This document shows, piece after piece, positions 49,685 to 60,500 of a stretch of DNA of 64,000 bases; the stretch's first letter is position 1, and every line of letters begins with the position of its first letter. The stretch comes from Dryas octopetala. Lineage: Eukaryota; Streptophyta; Magnoliopsida; Rosales; Rosaceae. The stretch spans positions 8,477,271 through 8,541,270 of the forward strand of contig OY992834.1 of NCBI GenBank assembly GCA_963921425.1. Reading direction: 5' to 3'. The translations under genes and the position numbers were made by a program. The notes under the pieces were generated by a model. It ran no database searches. It was given only the letters and a program-made list of their open reading frames with translations, and had not been told where the DNA came from.

Positions 49685-49694
49685 AATATTTAAA

Positions 49695-50121
49695 GGACAA
49701 TACTTGAGTCACCCCAAGGGTGACCTCCATATACACCTCACCCCCCAAAAATGTTTGTGCGGCAATGCAACCTTATGATCAGAATTGTTTATTTTTCAGA
49801 TCACCTATTAAAGATCGTCTTTGCAAAAAATCAACTTCATCGGATATCGTTTGGTTATATATCTGTTATCGAATAAATGAAATAAATGGACAGTTTGTAT
49901 TTAAAAAGTGATTTTTTGACCAAACCATCCATTTATTCCTTTATTCGATAACAGTTATATAATCAAACAATTTTTGATTGAGTTGATTTTTTACAAAGAT
50001 GATCTTTAATAAGTGATCTAAAAAATGAACAGTTTTGATCTTAAGTCTGCGATACAGAACAAATATTTTTGTGGAGTGGGGTGACCTGCAGGTACCCCTG
50101 GGGGTGACCCAGGCATTGTCC
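49695..50121. mobile_element. Palindromic MULE MITE, family M1, copy 2
   Basis: 427 bp with a perfect 9-bp duplication ATATTTAAA (49686-49694 and 50122-50130). Termini GGACAATACTTGAGTCACCC and GGGTGACCCAGGCATTGTCC. Sequence and palindromic layout match copy 1 at 44680-45107 (CGTTTGGTTATAT, TTTTTTGACCAAACC, GAGTTGATTTTTTAC). Confidence 0.95.
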
Positions 50122-50164
50122 ATATTTAAATTGTCAAACTGAATCTCAATTACTGATTAGATTA

Positions 50165-50854
50165 AGCCCCGTTTGGGATTGCGGTGGAGGACCCAAAAGC
50201 TGCTGTGGATGACAATTCTCAATCACCTACCGCAGTTTTGGTGTTTGGTAAAAAAATAAAAAACTGTTTTTCCCCACAATTCTCAACTCTTCACAACAAA
50301 AACAGAAAGCAGGTTTCTAGGTATTTTTGAAAGCTGCAGTGACTCACAGCAACAATAAATATTTTATTTTACCCATAATACCCTCATTGATTTCTATGAT
50401 TTTTATTTGTTTATTTTAAATTAAAAAATATGTCCATTGTTAGTTATATATTATATTGTGATAATTAATTATGATATTTTATTTATAGTATTAAAATTAT
50501 AATATACCTAAAAAAATAATAGGCATACTTATTTAATAATGTTGTTCTTAGAAAAATTAATGCTAATAAAAAATTTGTAGTCAAAAATTTCAAAAACAAG
50601 TAAAAAAACATATTATTTTTACCAAACAAATAAGTGAAATGCACTTTCAGCATCATGTCTATTTTAGTAATTATACACAGTCACAACATTTTTATATTAA
50701 TATTTACCAAACACTTTGATACTGTTTTTTGCACTTACAACACTTTTGAAAACATAGTTTACCAAACACTCAACTGTTTTACTTTACAACTGACTTTACT
50801 TCTCAGCTGTTTTATTTCACAGCTGTTTTTTCTCACAGCAATACCAAACTAGCC
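50165..50854. mobile_element. Tourist-like (PIF/Harbinger) MITE, family T1, undisturbed copy
   Basis: The left end AGCCCCGTTTGGGATTGCGG and right end ATACCAAACTAGCCT are inverted repeats, flanked by TTA on both sides (50162-50164 and 50855-50857), as expected for the 3-bp TWA duplications of PIF/Harbinger. AT-rich interior, non-coding. Its right part contains ACACAGTCACAACATTTTTA, the intact equivalent of the site occupied by a hAT element in the second copy at 53649-55070. Confidence 0.8.
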
Positions 50855-50857
50855 TTA

Positions 50858-51663
50858 ACTTGATTGACCGACAAAAAAAACGAAAAGAAAACATTACCCT
50901 TTGGAGTGGATATTTATTTAATTATTTATGTTGGAATCAGACTTACAGTACTCAAAATTACTATTAAGAGAGACTATTTGTTAACCACCCCAAAAATAAT
51001 GTTCTATGTGAGATTGAGTGTTGATGTGCACTACACTTTTCCATGGGGTATTATGAGTGGGATGCACAGCTTATGGCCTTAGCATGTGTTACATAAAAAA
51101 ACATATATACAGCTTGGGAGTGATGGAAAGGCATGTGTTGTGGCATGAAACGACGAAGGCAATGCAATATCATAGGCATGGTCTTGAGTGGATTTTGTTT
51201 AACCAAATTCTATAATACCGAAACAGTTTACCTATCATCGTCTGACTCGATTCATACAGTGAAGCCACAAAGCTTTCATAGATTTGCATATTTTAAAAAC
51301 ACATTACTTGACTTGTCTACAAGACTAGCACCTTTTTTTTTTTACATTAAATTAAGTACTTAGTACTACTATACTCTATCAGAGTTTTTATTAAATTTTT
51401 GTTCATCAAATCATTTAGTATTATTTTACTAAGAAAATTTTGAATTTTTTTCTAATTTCATTTATTTTTAACAAGTAAAACACTAATATTTACGTACTTA
51501 CATACCATTTGGCTAATGAATGGAAATATCCTTAGCCTCTTTCCCCATTTGTTCCTCAAATAAAAGAATTAATATAAATGTTTGAGTGAAACGTCAAAAT
51601 TGGTGAAGAGAGTGCTGCTGCTAAAGTCAAGTTTTCCCTTGGACAAATTAAGATGGAAGAGAT
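50858..51663. other. Spacer, no gene seen
   Basis: AT-rich unique sequence; short ORFs only. Confidence 0.35.
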
Positions 51664-52403
51664 TAGGGATGACTATTTGATCCAGCGGGCAAATACTCAC
51701 AAAACTAAACTCATTTAAGTGAAAAATTTATCAAACTCATACCCACATAACCCAACTCATAATATAATGGGTATTACCCTTACCCGCCCCACCAAAGTAA
51801 TGGGTTACCCAAACCCAAACCCAACCCAAAAACCCACTATTCCTTTTTTTTTTTGTCCTGATTTCAGTTTTTTTTTTTTTTTTTTTGCCACTCTTACAGT
51901 ACATAGTTACATACTTACATGTTATTATGAACAATTACAATTATATAACGTATCTCTCTCTCTCTCTCCTCTCTTCGCTCCCTACTTCTTATTTTTTTGG
52001 CCAGGCTCCGCTCCCTACTTCAATCATGTTGCAATATATCAAATATTGCAATAGTTTAATTGATCCATTAGTTTTCGACAAAAAAAAAATTGATCAATTA
52101 ATTTACGTTTTTCAATTTAATTGATCCGTATGTTTTTTCTGTTTTCCTTTTTTTTTTTCATTCATTAGTTTAATTGCAATTTAAATTTAATTTCAAGTTT
52201 ATTATACTTGAATTTAATGATAAAAAAAATTAAAATAGAGAGTTTGAATAAACCACGGATATTATCCATACCCGCCCATTTTTTATACGGGTATTAACAT
52301 GTATACCCATACCCATTTCATTACCCAATTACCCATACCCACACTACCCTAATAGAGTAGGTACCCGCAGTACCCAAACCCATAGGTAAAATGGCCATCC
52401 CTA
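51664..52403. mobile_element. 740-bp non-autonomous hAT element rich in TACCC repeats
   Basis: Termini TAGGGATGACTATTTGATCC and AAAATGGCCATCCCTA, with 8-bp duplications GAAGAGAT (51656-51663) and GAAGAGAC (52404-52411), 7 of 8. Subterminal ACCCATACCC/AACCCAAACCC repeats crowd both ends. The interior contains a CT tract and micro-retroposon 6. No transposase. Confidence 0.87.
52058..52100 (+). mobile_element. Micro-retroposon 6 (17-nt insert, 13-bp target duplication), nested in a hAT element
   Basis: AATTGATCCATTA (52058-52070) and AATTGATCAATTA (52088-52100) flank GTTTTCGAC plus an A run. 12 of 13 positions match. The TTTCGAC start resembles micro-retroposon 1. Confidence 0.6.
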
Positions 52404-52411
52404 GAAGAGAC

Positions 52412-53648
52412 CCTACTAATCAAGACTATCAAGTCAAAGATATGCAAGAGAATGAAGAGATGTGGTCTTTATGGGTTGTCTGTACCTTTTTATTTATTTG
52501 GAATGAGGGGATTTGAATTTGAAGTATGTTCTAATATTAATAAAAAATACTATTAAATCAATAGAAAGTTGATACGGTTGTTATTAATAGGTGTTGTCCT
52601 TAAGTTTTTTTTTTTTTTGGCCACTTGGTGTTGTCCTTAAGTTAAAAATAGTAAATATATATGTACTCTCATTCAAATGCAAACGTTCACACCCAGCGTC
52701 GGACGCTCGATAGTATAAAATTTTGCAACACTGAACACTTGGCACTGGTTTGTCAACGTCCACCCAAAATCTCAAAGCTAAACTTTAACATAACGCATTC
52801 ACCAAAGTCATTATATACCTTAAGAGGGGATGAAGTGAACTCATCGGGGTATACCCTCAAAACTCGACGAAAGAAATAGTGTCAAGTGTGGAGATCTGGG
52901 TTTTCCATTGTCATCTCTAGTTTTGATTAAATAATAAATTATAAATAGACGAATATAATATTTTTAATAAACCCTTAAAATGGTGACCGTTTAATCAACG
53001 GTCAAATAATTTCTGATTAACTTAATTTTTTACAAAGACGATCTTTTCAATGACACTTAAAAAATATATGGTATCAATTATCACAATATAATATGGAGTT
53101 CCAAGAGATCCCTTAAATCAATGAAATAGGCCTATATATATATATATGACTACCATCATTCTAAATATGACTTTTAAAAGAGTTTGTTAAGTACCGGTAA
53201 AAGTCATTTCCAACCTTTTCAGAAACACGATTAAAAATAATGGATTTTATAGATTTCTAAATAATAGCTGAACATGTATGAGACTTCTAGAATTTAATTC
53301 AAAAATCAAACATTGCTAACAACTATAAAATTTTATTTAAACCATATAGTCAGTTACCATGAGTCTATGACTTGAAATATTGGCACATATATTGAAGTTG
53401 ATATGGATCGTCAACTACAATGGTATTTGACTTAAAATGTTAGTAATTCAATGGGTGGCAAGTGCCAACTTCAATGTTTATTTTTATTGTTAAATTGAAA
53501 GGAATTGAATACTAAATTTGTTCAAATTTTAATTAATTGTCTCATTCACCCTCACCAATTGGGCTGACCCTAAAAACTTAACTTCAATGCTTATTCATTT
53601 ATTTTGGTTGAGAAGGAAATATGATGAACTTCAATGCTTATATTATTA
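52412..53648. other. Spacer with repeat relics
   Basis: Contains micro-retroposon 7 (52590-52643); a dispersed-repeat relic near 52680-52865 related to 56225-56445; and, at about 52920-53110, what looks like one half of an M1-type palindrome (GATTAACTTAATTTTTTACA, AAGACGATCTTTTC). No gene. Confidence 0.4.
52590..52643 (-). mobile_element. Micro-retroposon 7 (20-nt insert, 17-bp target duplication)
   Basis: GGTGTTGTCCTTAAGTT is perfect at 52590-52606 and 52627-52643, flanking a T run plus GGCCACTT. On the minus strand the insert reads AAGTGGCC followed by A's. Confidence 0.8.
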
Positions 53649-55070
53649 AGGCTTAGTTTGGTATTACCGTGAGAGAAAACAGTTGTGAAATAAAGTCAGT
53701 GGTAAAACAAAGCAGTTGAATGTTTAGTAAATTATGTTTTTAAAAGTGCTATATATGCAAAAAAATAGTATTAAGGTGTTTAGTTAATTTTAATATAAAA
53801 ATGTTGTGACTAGGGGTGGGCACGGGACGACATGAGACGAGATTGACCTCATCCCGATCTCATCTTGGAGTTGTTAGTTGGGATCAGGATCAGGACAGGA
53901 TGACTATTTTTAAAAATGGTCTCGTGTCATCCTATACCATATGGTTCAAGATGCTTTTCGAAAAATTATTTTATGTTATTGAAGATTTTAATCAAACAAA
54001 TTAAAACATATATAAATTATTTTACGGTATAGAATTATTGTTCTAAACCCTAAATTTAACTAAACCTAGCTTATTAAATACTCATATCATAAACATAATC
54101 AATACCCTAACCCTTTATATATTAATTCCCTAAACCCTATACCCTATACTTTAAACTCTTTACTAGTATACTCTATACCATATACTAGTATATTCTAAAG
54201 AATAAACTCTATACTAGTGTACTTTATACCCTATACCATATACTAGTATACTCTAAAGTCTAAACTGTATACTAGTATACTCTATACCCTTTACCATATA
54301 CTAGTATAATCTATGCCCTATACTAGTATACTCTATACCCTATACCATATAGTACTAAAAATTATATACAGTTATAAACTATAAACAATAGATTATAAAA
54401 CTATAATAAACATATACAAACTGTAATAAGGGGTTTGGTTTTCTCTATAATAGGTATTAAAACCATATATAAAATCATATGACTATGGTTAAGTAGAAAA
54501 ATACTTATATTAGTTGGAGTAAAGTAACTGAAACCTTATAAATAAATTATATGTTACTCAATGAACAAGCATGGATGTCAGTTAGGGTGGGTGAGTGCTT
54601 TTCTTTCACTTAAGAAGTCAGCAGTTCAACACTCATTGCCAACACTTTTGCATCCTTTTTATAATTATAATGAATACAAATAAATAAATAAATAAATTAA
54701 TACGATTCGGGACGGGATCGAGATGAGATTATACGATTAATGCTCACCCCTAGTTGTGATTGTGTATAATTACTAAAATAGACACGATGTTGAAAGTGCA
54801 TAAAATAATGGCTAATCTAATGTCATTTTGAATAAAAATTGAGGGTATATTAGACAACTCAATTTTTATTAATGGGGCCAAAGATTTTCATTCACAATCG
54901 TTTTGAAAAGTAGGTGTATAACTATTTTTCAAAACTGTAGTGAGTGACCTAAAATTGTGAGACACTACAGCTTTTACTTGTATTATCAAACACCAAAATT
55001 GTTGTAAGTGACATAAAATTATCATCTACAACAGTTTTATGTTGTACAACTACAATCTCAACGGGTTCTA
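53649..55070. mobile_element. Tourist-like MITE, family T1, second copy, split by a hAT element
   Basis: The left end AGGCTTAGTTTGGTATTACC and right end CAATCTCAACGGGTTCTAA match the 50165-50854 element in opposite orientation. The two halves (53649-53810 and 54753-55070) are interrupted by the hAT element at 53811-54752. Confidence 0.8.
53811..54752. mobile_element. 942-bp non-autonomous hAT element nested in a Tourist-like MITE
   Basis: Termini TAGGGGTGGGCACGGGACGA and ATTAATGCTCACCCCTA, with 8-bp duplications GTTGTGAC (53803-53810) and GTTGTGAT (54753-54760). Subterminal ACGAGATTG/GGGATCAGGATCAGGA and GGGACGGGATCGAGATGAG motifs. The interior carries an ACTAGTATACTCTATACCCT-type tandem repeat (about 54150-54350). 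No transposase. Confidence 0.9.
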
Positions 55071-55410
55071 AGTATAATGTTTACCATTTAAGCCTTGTTT
55101 GATTCGCAAAAAGAAAAATGCTTCACAAACAGATGGGTTATAAAGAACTATGATTTGCGCGAGGAAAGCCAACAGGGCCCAACAAGGCATAGTCATTTTA
55201 CAAGGGCTTTTGTCTTGGAACCCAATTTGGGATTCTATATTAAGGCTGCATTGATGATGACCTTCGAACCAATTAAAATTGTGTGAACAAACCCAATCTG
55301 CCCAATTGAGGGACATTTGCCTTTGGACCCAATTAGAAAGATCACATAACAATTGTCTTTTTTTTTTTCTCTCTCAATTATTGAGGAAAACGGGAGGAAA
55401 ATATGATTTT
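55071..55410. other. Spacer, no gene seen
   Basis: Unique-looking sequence; short ORFs on both strands lack family resemblance. Confidence 0.3.
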
Positions 55411-56830
55411 TTTATACTTTACTCACTTGAAATTTGACACGTTTTTCACTTAACTTTCTAAAAAAAAATTGAATTAATGTGGTACATGAATTTTAAAAGA
55501 TTTGCAATGTACAACCTCAATTAATTATGTTAATTTTTCCATTAAAAATAGTGGCATTTTAGTATTTTCATGTTAGTTCTATTGTTAGACCAAAAAAAAA
55601 GAGTTGGATCCTTGCATTTTGTCTCAACCGTCGATTAATATTCTATGGCAGAGATCTTGCCCCATCTAAAAAACTCCTTTTTTTTTGCCAAGAACTTTAA
55701 AAAAAAAAAATTATTAATCATAAAAAAAAAAAAACAAAAAAAAAACCATCAATTGCCTACTGCCCAACCCGATCTGGAACACCACCCCCCATCCTCTCAT
55801 ATTTTCGGTGGCAATGGCGGCGAGGGACAGAGGTTGGTGGCTTGGTGGGTGAGCTTAGGATTGAAGGGGAATTAGAGAGTGGTGAGGTTAGTGTTTGCAA
55901 TGGCGTTCGATGGGTTTTGCGATAGGTTGCAATGGGCGGCGACACAATGAGGCAGAGGAAGGAGGAGGATGATCTGGGGTTGCAGATGGAAGAAAGATGG
56001 AAGAAGGAGAAGGATGATTTGGGGTTGTAGATCATGTTGAGGATGAATTTTTTTTAAACAAAATTATTTTATTTATAGGAAAAAAAAGACAAAAAAAAAA
56101 GTCCTTTAATTTTACAATTTACTGACTAAAGCCTTATGGCTTTTAAAATTCTAACTAAAATTCACTAATATTGTAACCATTCTATGTTACATAATATTGG
56201 TACATTAGTTTCTATTTTTTATCACACATACTAGGCGTCGAGCGTTCGACAGCCATTTTTGAGTGTTCGGCAGTGCATTTTAACTTTTTTCTCAAGCGTT
56301 GGTTTGTCGACTTTATATTAGGTTTTAACTTTAAGATTTTGGGCTCCGCTCAAAAACCCAGAGTTAAAACCTAACATGCAGCCTCCACAAACCGCATTCT
56401 ATATTCTAGAAAGGTATGAGGTGAACCCGTACCCTATATCCTCAAAAAATAAAAAAATAATGACATATTTATTTGACAAGACAATGGTCAAAGGGCTTTG
56501 TTTAGAGAAAAAAAGTCATACGGTTTTTTTCCAAATAAGAAATGTTAGAAAGACTAAACTCTAATTTTTCCTAAGTTATTTGAGTTAAGAGGTTTAAAAA
56601 ATGACACATAGCATTATCTTATTTGTCCACATATGTTTTAAGGACAATTGGAAGCAAAAAAACCACAAACACTCTTAAAATAAGGTCACATGCGACACAC
56701 ATGACTAATTTTGGACGTAAATCTTGACAGAATCGAACGGAGGTTATGCATTACAAATTTTTTATTCAATTTTTTTTTAAGTGGTGAAGTGAAAAACGAG
56801 TTAAAATTTAAGTAGGTAAAATGTAATAAA
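55411..56830. mobile_element. About 1.4-kb long-TIR element (MULE-like), borders approximate
   Basis: The left arm (CACTTGAAATTTGACACGTT, TTTTTCACTTAACTTTC, CAATGTACAACCTC) is matched in inverse by the right arm (GAAGTGAAAAACGAGTTAAA, GAGGTTATGCATTACAAATT). Arms are about 140 bp. Between them is a GC-richer block (55740-56040: GGTGGCAATGGCGGCGAGGG and similar) that could be captured host sequence, and a dispersed-repeat relic at 56225-56445. No target duplication is certain. Confidence 0.55.
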
Positions 56831-56924
56831 TTCGAAATATTTATATATATATATATATTTTGTTTTCTTTCATAGAAAGGAGGCAACAAAAAGAAGATAA
56901 ACAATTGGGGCTTAAAATTTGAAA

Positions 56925-57050
56925 GAGGACTTGGAGTAGGCCAGTTGCCAAGCAGATGTGCTGCCCCACCTCACCAGGTTTGATCTCCCCTCCCCTCTGG
57001 CCCTCTTTCCTTGGGCCTCCCTTTGTAACCCCAAAAAAAAAAAAAATATA
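56925..57050 (+). mobile_element. tRNA-derived SINE, short
   Basis: An A-box-like GTTGCCAAGCAGATG is followed about 30 nt later by a B-box-like AGGTTTGATCTCC (canonical GGTTCGANNCC). Then comes C/T-rich sequence ending GTAACCCC plus an A run. Flanks TTAAAATTTGAAA (56912-56924) and TTAAGATTCGAAA (57051-57063) match at 11 of 13, a plausible target duplication. About 125 bp in total. The family is not identified. Confidence 0.55.
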
Positions 57051-57183
57051 TTAAGATTCGAAATCACCCTTCCCTTTTGGCCTACCCGAAATCGTCTTTA
57101 ACTTGAGTCTTTATTGGGCTTGACTTGACTACACGACGGTTTTAGATCTAGAGTTGATCATATGAGTCTAATCCATCTCTATT

Positions 57184-57238
57184 AGATAATCGAGCTTTCC
57201 TTTTTTTTTTTTGGCCAGGAGATAATCGAGCTTTCCTT
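57184..57238 (-). mobile_element. Micro-retroposon 8 (17-nt insert, 19-bp target duplication)
   Basis: AGATAATCGAGCTTTCCTT is perfect at 57184-57202 and 57220-57238, flanking a T run plus GGCCAGG. On the minus strand the insert reads CCTGGCC followed by A's. This is the clearest example of the family. Confidence 0.85.
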
Positions 57239-58404
57239 ATGTGATCCATTTTGCCATATCATTTTGGTCGTATTGGATTATTAAGCTACATATTAAGTAA
57301 TCGAGCTTATTTTCATGAGTCAAAAAAAAAAAAAAACTGAAATCTTAATTTTAAGTACATGCAGATTTAGCAAAATAGAGTTAAATTAGCAAGCACCCAC
57401 AATTGGGATTACAAAAATATTGTAGTAGACTTCGAGATTGGGTAAATTATAACAAAGATCGAAAAAGAAGAATGGAAAAAGAAGGATAATGCATCAGCCA
57501 ATTGAAAAAGTACACGAAGAGAGAATTTTAAAGATTTGCATAATAATTTTTTTTTTTTTTCTAAAAAGCAAAACAATCATTCTCAACTTTTCAATCTAAT
57601 GTGATGTGTAAAACTCTTCTAGATGAAATCATGGCAAGGGTCTCAAACTCTCAGCCAGTGAATCATTATTCTCTGTTTGACGGCTCTTCCAATAACGTAG
57701 CAACTCATCACCATTTGCCAGACGACTTTCAATTTGATGAGCATCTTGAAAGGGACAAGGTTGCAATACTCCTGCTACTTTACAACTACAAAAGCGTATA
57801 GCATATTCTAAATATGTCAATTATCTTGTAAGGAATTCATAGGAATGTATATTATTCAAAGCAATTAATAATATTAAGCTTGATTATTAATTTAATAATT
57901 GAAGGGCATGCAATACCACAAAGGCAAATGCACATACAAATGACAATGACACGCAGGTGACGCCATGGCTTGCTAATGTAAGCATCTCTTTGCAAGAATT
58001 TTCTACAGTTCTATTAATTGTACCCTGCTATAATTTTTTTCAGGCCCCTTAAGTGAAACAATAATACATGATGAGTTCATTTACAAGACACTGTTTTTTT
58101 AGTACAAATATATCTAGTGACCGAGAATTTATATCCGTATAAAACTTAATTTGGCAATATCTATCAATTAAAAATGTTGTCATACAATTTTTTTTAGTTG
58201 TAAAATAAAAAATTTTATATATGACACAATTTTATGTATAAAATTATAAGAACTTCTCGTTTTAATGAAATAAAGAATTTACCGCAACACATAATTATTC
58301 ACAAACCATACATAAAACTTGTACATTTTTTAACTTGGCAAGAATTCAAAACCTAAAAACTCATATCATGCATGCCCATCCTTTGATCATCAAACTAGCT
58401 GAGT

Positions 58405-58454
58405 AGATTCATACTTTTTCTTTGACCAAAAAAAAAAAAAAGACTCATACTTTT
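58405..58454 (+). mobile_element. Micro-retroposon 9 (22-nt insert, 14-bp target duplication)
   Basis: AGATTCATACTTTT (58405-58418) and AGACTCATACTTTT (58441-58454) flank TCTTTGACC plus an A run. 13 of 14 positions match. Confidence 0.7.
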
Positions 58455-58834
58455 CCTCTTCATAATTGTCTACTTTTACATAATACTAATTGCTAAGAGA
58501 CTTATCCTAAGCTTCAACCACCAACTTCATCTCAACACTGAGTGCCCATGACTTTAATGTGATGTAACAAATTTCTTCCTAATTGGGTCCCACCCCTTTT
58601 GGCTCATTGGATGGGTGCTCTGTCTACCAACATGGTGGCCGCACCCATCTCACCAACTCTGTACATTAAGCAAGAAAATACAAAAAAACAAAAAAAATAC
58701 AAAGAAAGTGGCTGCTGTGGTATATGCACCATATCTTACAGCCAAAACAACAAGTATTATACAATCATCTATCTTAGACCATGAAATAGGAAAGGGCAAA
58801 AAAGGAAAAATAAAGTAACATGGGTGACTGAATT

Positions 58835-60262
58835 TTAATTTGAAATTTGGGTTTTCCACTTTGTGACGACATCAGAGAGTGCCTTTGTGGAAGCCCCATC
58901 CTCACTCAGAGCCTGTGCAGCAGCATCCTTGAGCTCCCTCATTCGGTTTCTAAGTCGCTTACCATCCTCACCTTCCATCAAAGCCTTAACCACTAGGGCA
59001 ACTTCCTCTCTCTCCACCACCCCATTCTCACTGGGCTTGGGCCTCAATGCCACTTTGATGTCTTGGGTAAACAAGGCAGCATTCATTTTCTGCTCAGCAT
59101 AGAGTGGCCAAGCAACAAGTGGCACACCACTGGCAACACTCTCCAGGGCTGAGTTCCAACCACAATGGGTCAGGAACCCTCCTGTGGATCCATGGCTGAG
59201 GATTTGGGCCTGTGGGGCCCAATTGGGCACCATCAGTGCCCTCCTTCTGGTCCTTTCCAGAAACCCCTTTGGCAAAAACTCCAAAGGGTCATTCTGACTC
59301 TGGGCACTGAAATAGGTGGCATTGGCAGCCGTGTCACTTGGACTCCTCACCACCCAAAGAAACCTCTGCTCACTCATCTCCAACCCAAAAGCTAGTTCAC
59401 TCATCTGATCATAGGAGAGGGTCCCACCACTCCCAAAGGAGACAAATAGGACAGACCCATCTGGCTGCTCATCCAACCACTTCAAACACTTGGAGGCTGA
59501 CTCATCAACCCCACTAAGATCCATTTTCACAAGCGGGCCAACCGGGTAAACGGGTGGTTTTCCGGGTTCTTTCTCTTGCAGAGCTTTTACAGCACCAGGC
59601 TCCAATTCCATGAAGCTATTCACCATAATCCCATCCGCCAATCTGTACCGCTTCGTATGGTGAAGAACCCACCTGTAGGATTCGTCTTTCCGGTCCTGAA
59701 CCGGGTCGAGCAACTCCGAACCGGGAATTGGGATACAACCCGGGATAGTAACCGGTTCATCGAGCTCTCTATACTCGCACGACACCGTTTCGTCGAGCTT
59801 CGGCAAGTAAAAGAAGAGAGACAAGGCCATGGCGGTGGAGGGGAAGAAAATGTAGGAGGAGAGATTGAATTCTTTGGCGACGTCGAAAGCGTCGGTGCCG
59901 AAAAGATCGACGACCAGCCCGACGAGCTTGGTTTTGGCGCTGTGGGAAATCAAGGACTTGAGCGCGTGGCGAAGAGACGCCAGAGAGCGACTGACGGTGA
60001 GGGAGATGATGGTTTCGATTTTGGAGGAACTGGGGAGATCTTCGAAGTTGACGGGTGGGAGGAAGAGGTGGTCGATGGCGGCAGGGAGGGCGGCGAGGAC
60101 GGAGCTCTGGGCTTTGGTGGGGGGCCCGTCGGAGGGCACGATGAAGGTGACGGTGAAGTTGTGGTGGTGGACGAGTCGCTTTGCGAACTCGGCGAGTGGG
60201 ATCAGGTGACCCATGCCGGGACTCGGAAGAATGGCGATGTGGGGTGTTTGTGGTTGTGACAT
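58835..60262 (-). CDS. UGT72B1: UGT72B-type glycosyltransferase (hydroquinone/arbutin synthase-like)
   Basis: Intronless, 475 aa. Family 1 UGTs move glucose from UDP-glucose to small acceptors in the cytosol; UGT72B enzymes glucosylate phenolics, monolignols and xenobiotic phenols. The N-terminal PSPGMGHLIPLAEFAKRL holds catalytic His19, and VVDLFGTDAF holds its partner Asp119. The C-terminal PSPG box spans residues 348-391. It starts WAPQAQILSHGSTGGF, continues HCGWNSALES and ends LYAEQ, with Trp at box position 22 and Gln at position 44, which favours UDP-glucose. SLFFYLPKLDETVSCEYREL and the 475-aa length match UGT72B1. No lesion was seen. The exact acceptor is unknown. The start is supported by MSQPQTPHIAILPSPG and by a TATA box about 115 bp upstream. 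Confidence 0.96.
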   Translation of the reverse strand: MSQPQTPHIAILPSPGMGHLIPLAEFAKRLVHHHNFTVTFIVPSDGPPTKAQSSVLAALPAAIDHLFLPPVNFEDLPSSSKIETIISLTVSRSLASLRHALKSLISHSAKTKLVGLVVDLFGTDAFDVAKEFNLSSYIFFPSTAMALSLFFYLPKLDETVSCEYRELDEPVTIPGCIPIPGSELLDPVQDRKDESYRWVLHHTKRYRLADGIMVNSFMELEPGAVKALQEKEPGKPPVYPVGPLVKMDLSGVDESASKCLKWLDEQPDGSVLFVSFGSGGTLSYDQMSELAFGLEMSEQRFLWVVRSPSDTAANATYFSAQSQNDPLEFLPKGFLERTRRRALMVPNWAPQAQILSHGSTGGFLTHCGWNSALESVASGVPLVAWPLYAEQKMNAALFTQDIKVALRPKPSENGVVEREEVALVVKALMEGEDGKRLRNRMRELKDAAAQALSEDGASTKALSDVVTKWKTQISN

Positions 60263-60373
60263 GGTGGCTAGAGGTGGCTTGAAATACCAAAAAGCTTTTT
60301 AGGAGAAGAGAGAGAGAGAGAGAGAGGTGTTATGGGCCTTATGGCAATGTTGATTTCAGAATGATGTAATATG

Positions 60374-60383
60374 CTTTATATAG
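60374..60383 (-). promoter_or_regulatory. UGT TATA box
   Basis: The minus strand reads CTATATAAAG, about 115 bp upstream of the UGT start at 60262. A GA/CT-rich leader tract (60308-60326) lies between them. Confidence 0.65.
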
Positions 60384-60444
60384 ATAATAGATGTGAGGAG
60401 ATCGCATTAAGATTTTAAAAATTTTATTTATTCGGGATGGAGAG

Positions 60445-60446
<2 letters not shown>

Positions 60447-60497
<51 letters not shown>
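60447..60497. repeat. (GA)n microsatellite upstream of the UGT gene
   Basis: About 24 AG/GA units roughly 190-235 bp upstream of the start; a shorter GA run lies at 60308-60326. Confidence 0.95.

Positions 60498-60500
<3 letters not shown>

Larger units (their letters stand above)
56831..58834. other. Gene-poor spacer between repeats and the UGT gene
   Basis: Contains a tRNA-derived SINE (56912-57063), micro-retroposons 8 and 9, and a short plus-strand frame 57601-57780 (DEIMARVSNSQPVNHYSLFD..) that I do not recognise. Otherwise AT-rich. Confidence 0.4.

Noticed and set aside
54570-54660. tRNA/SINE-like stretch (GGGTGGGTGAGTGC..CAGCAGTTCAACAC) inside the hAT element
   Set aside because: A/B-box resemblance is weak, there is no A-tail and no target duplication.
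59576-60290. Long ORFs of 114-227 aa opposite or overlapping the UGT gene
   Set aside because: Antisense or frame-shifted shadows of the GC-rich UGT coding sequence; the minus-strand frame has full UGT72B motifs.
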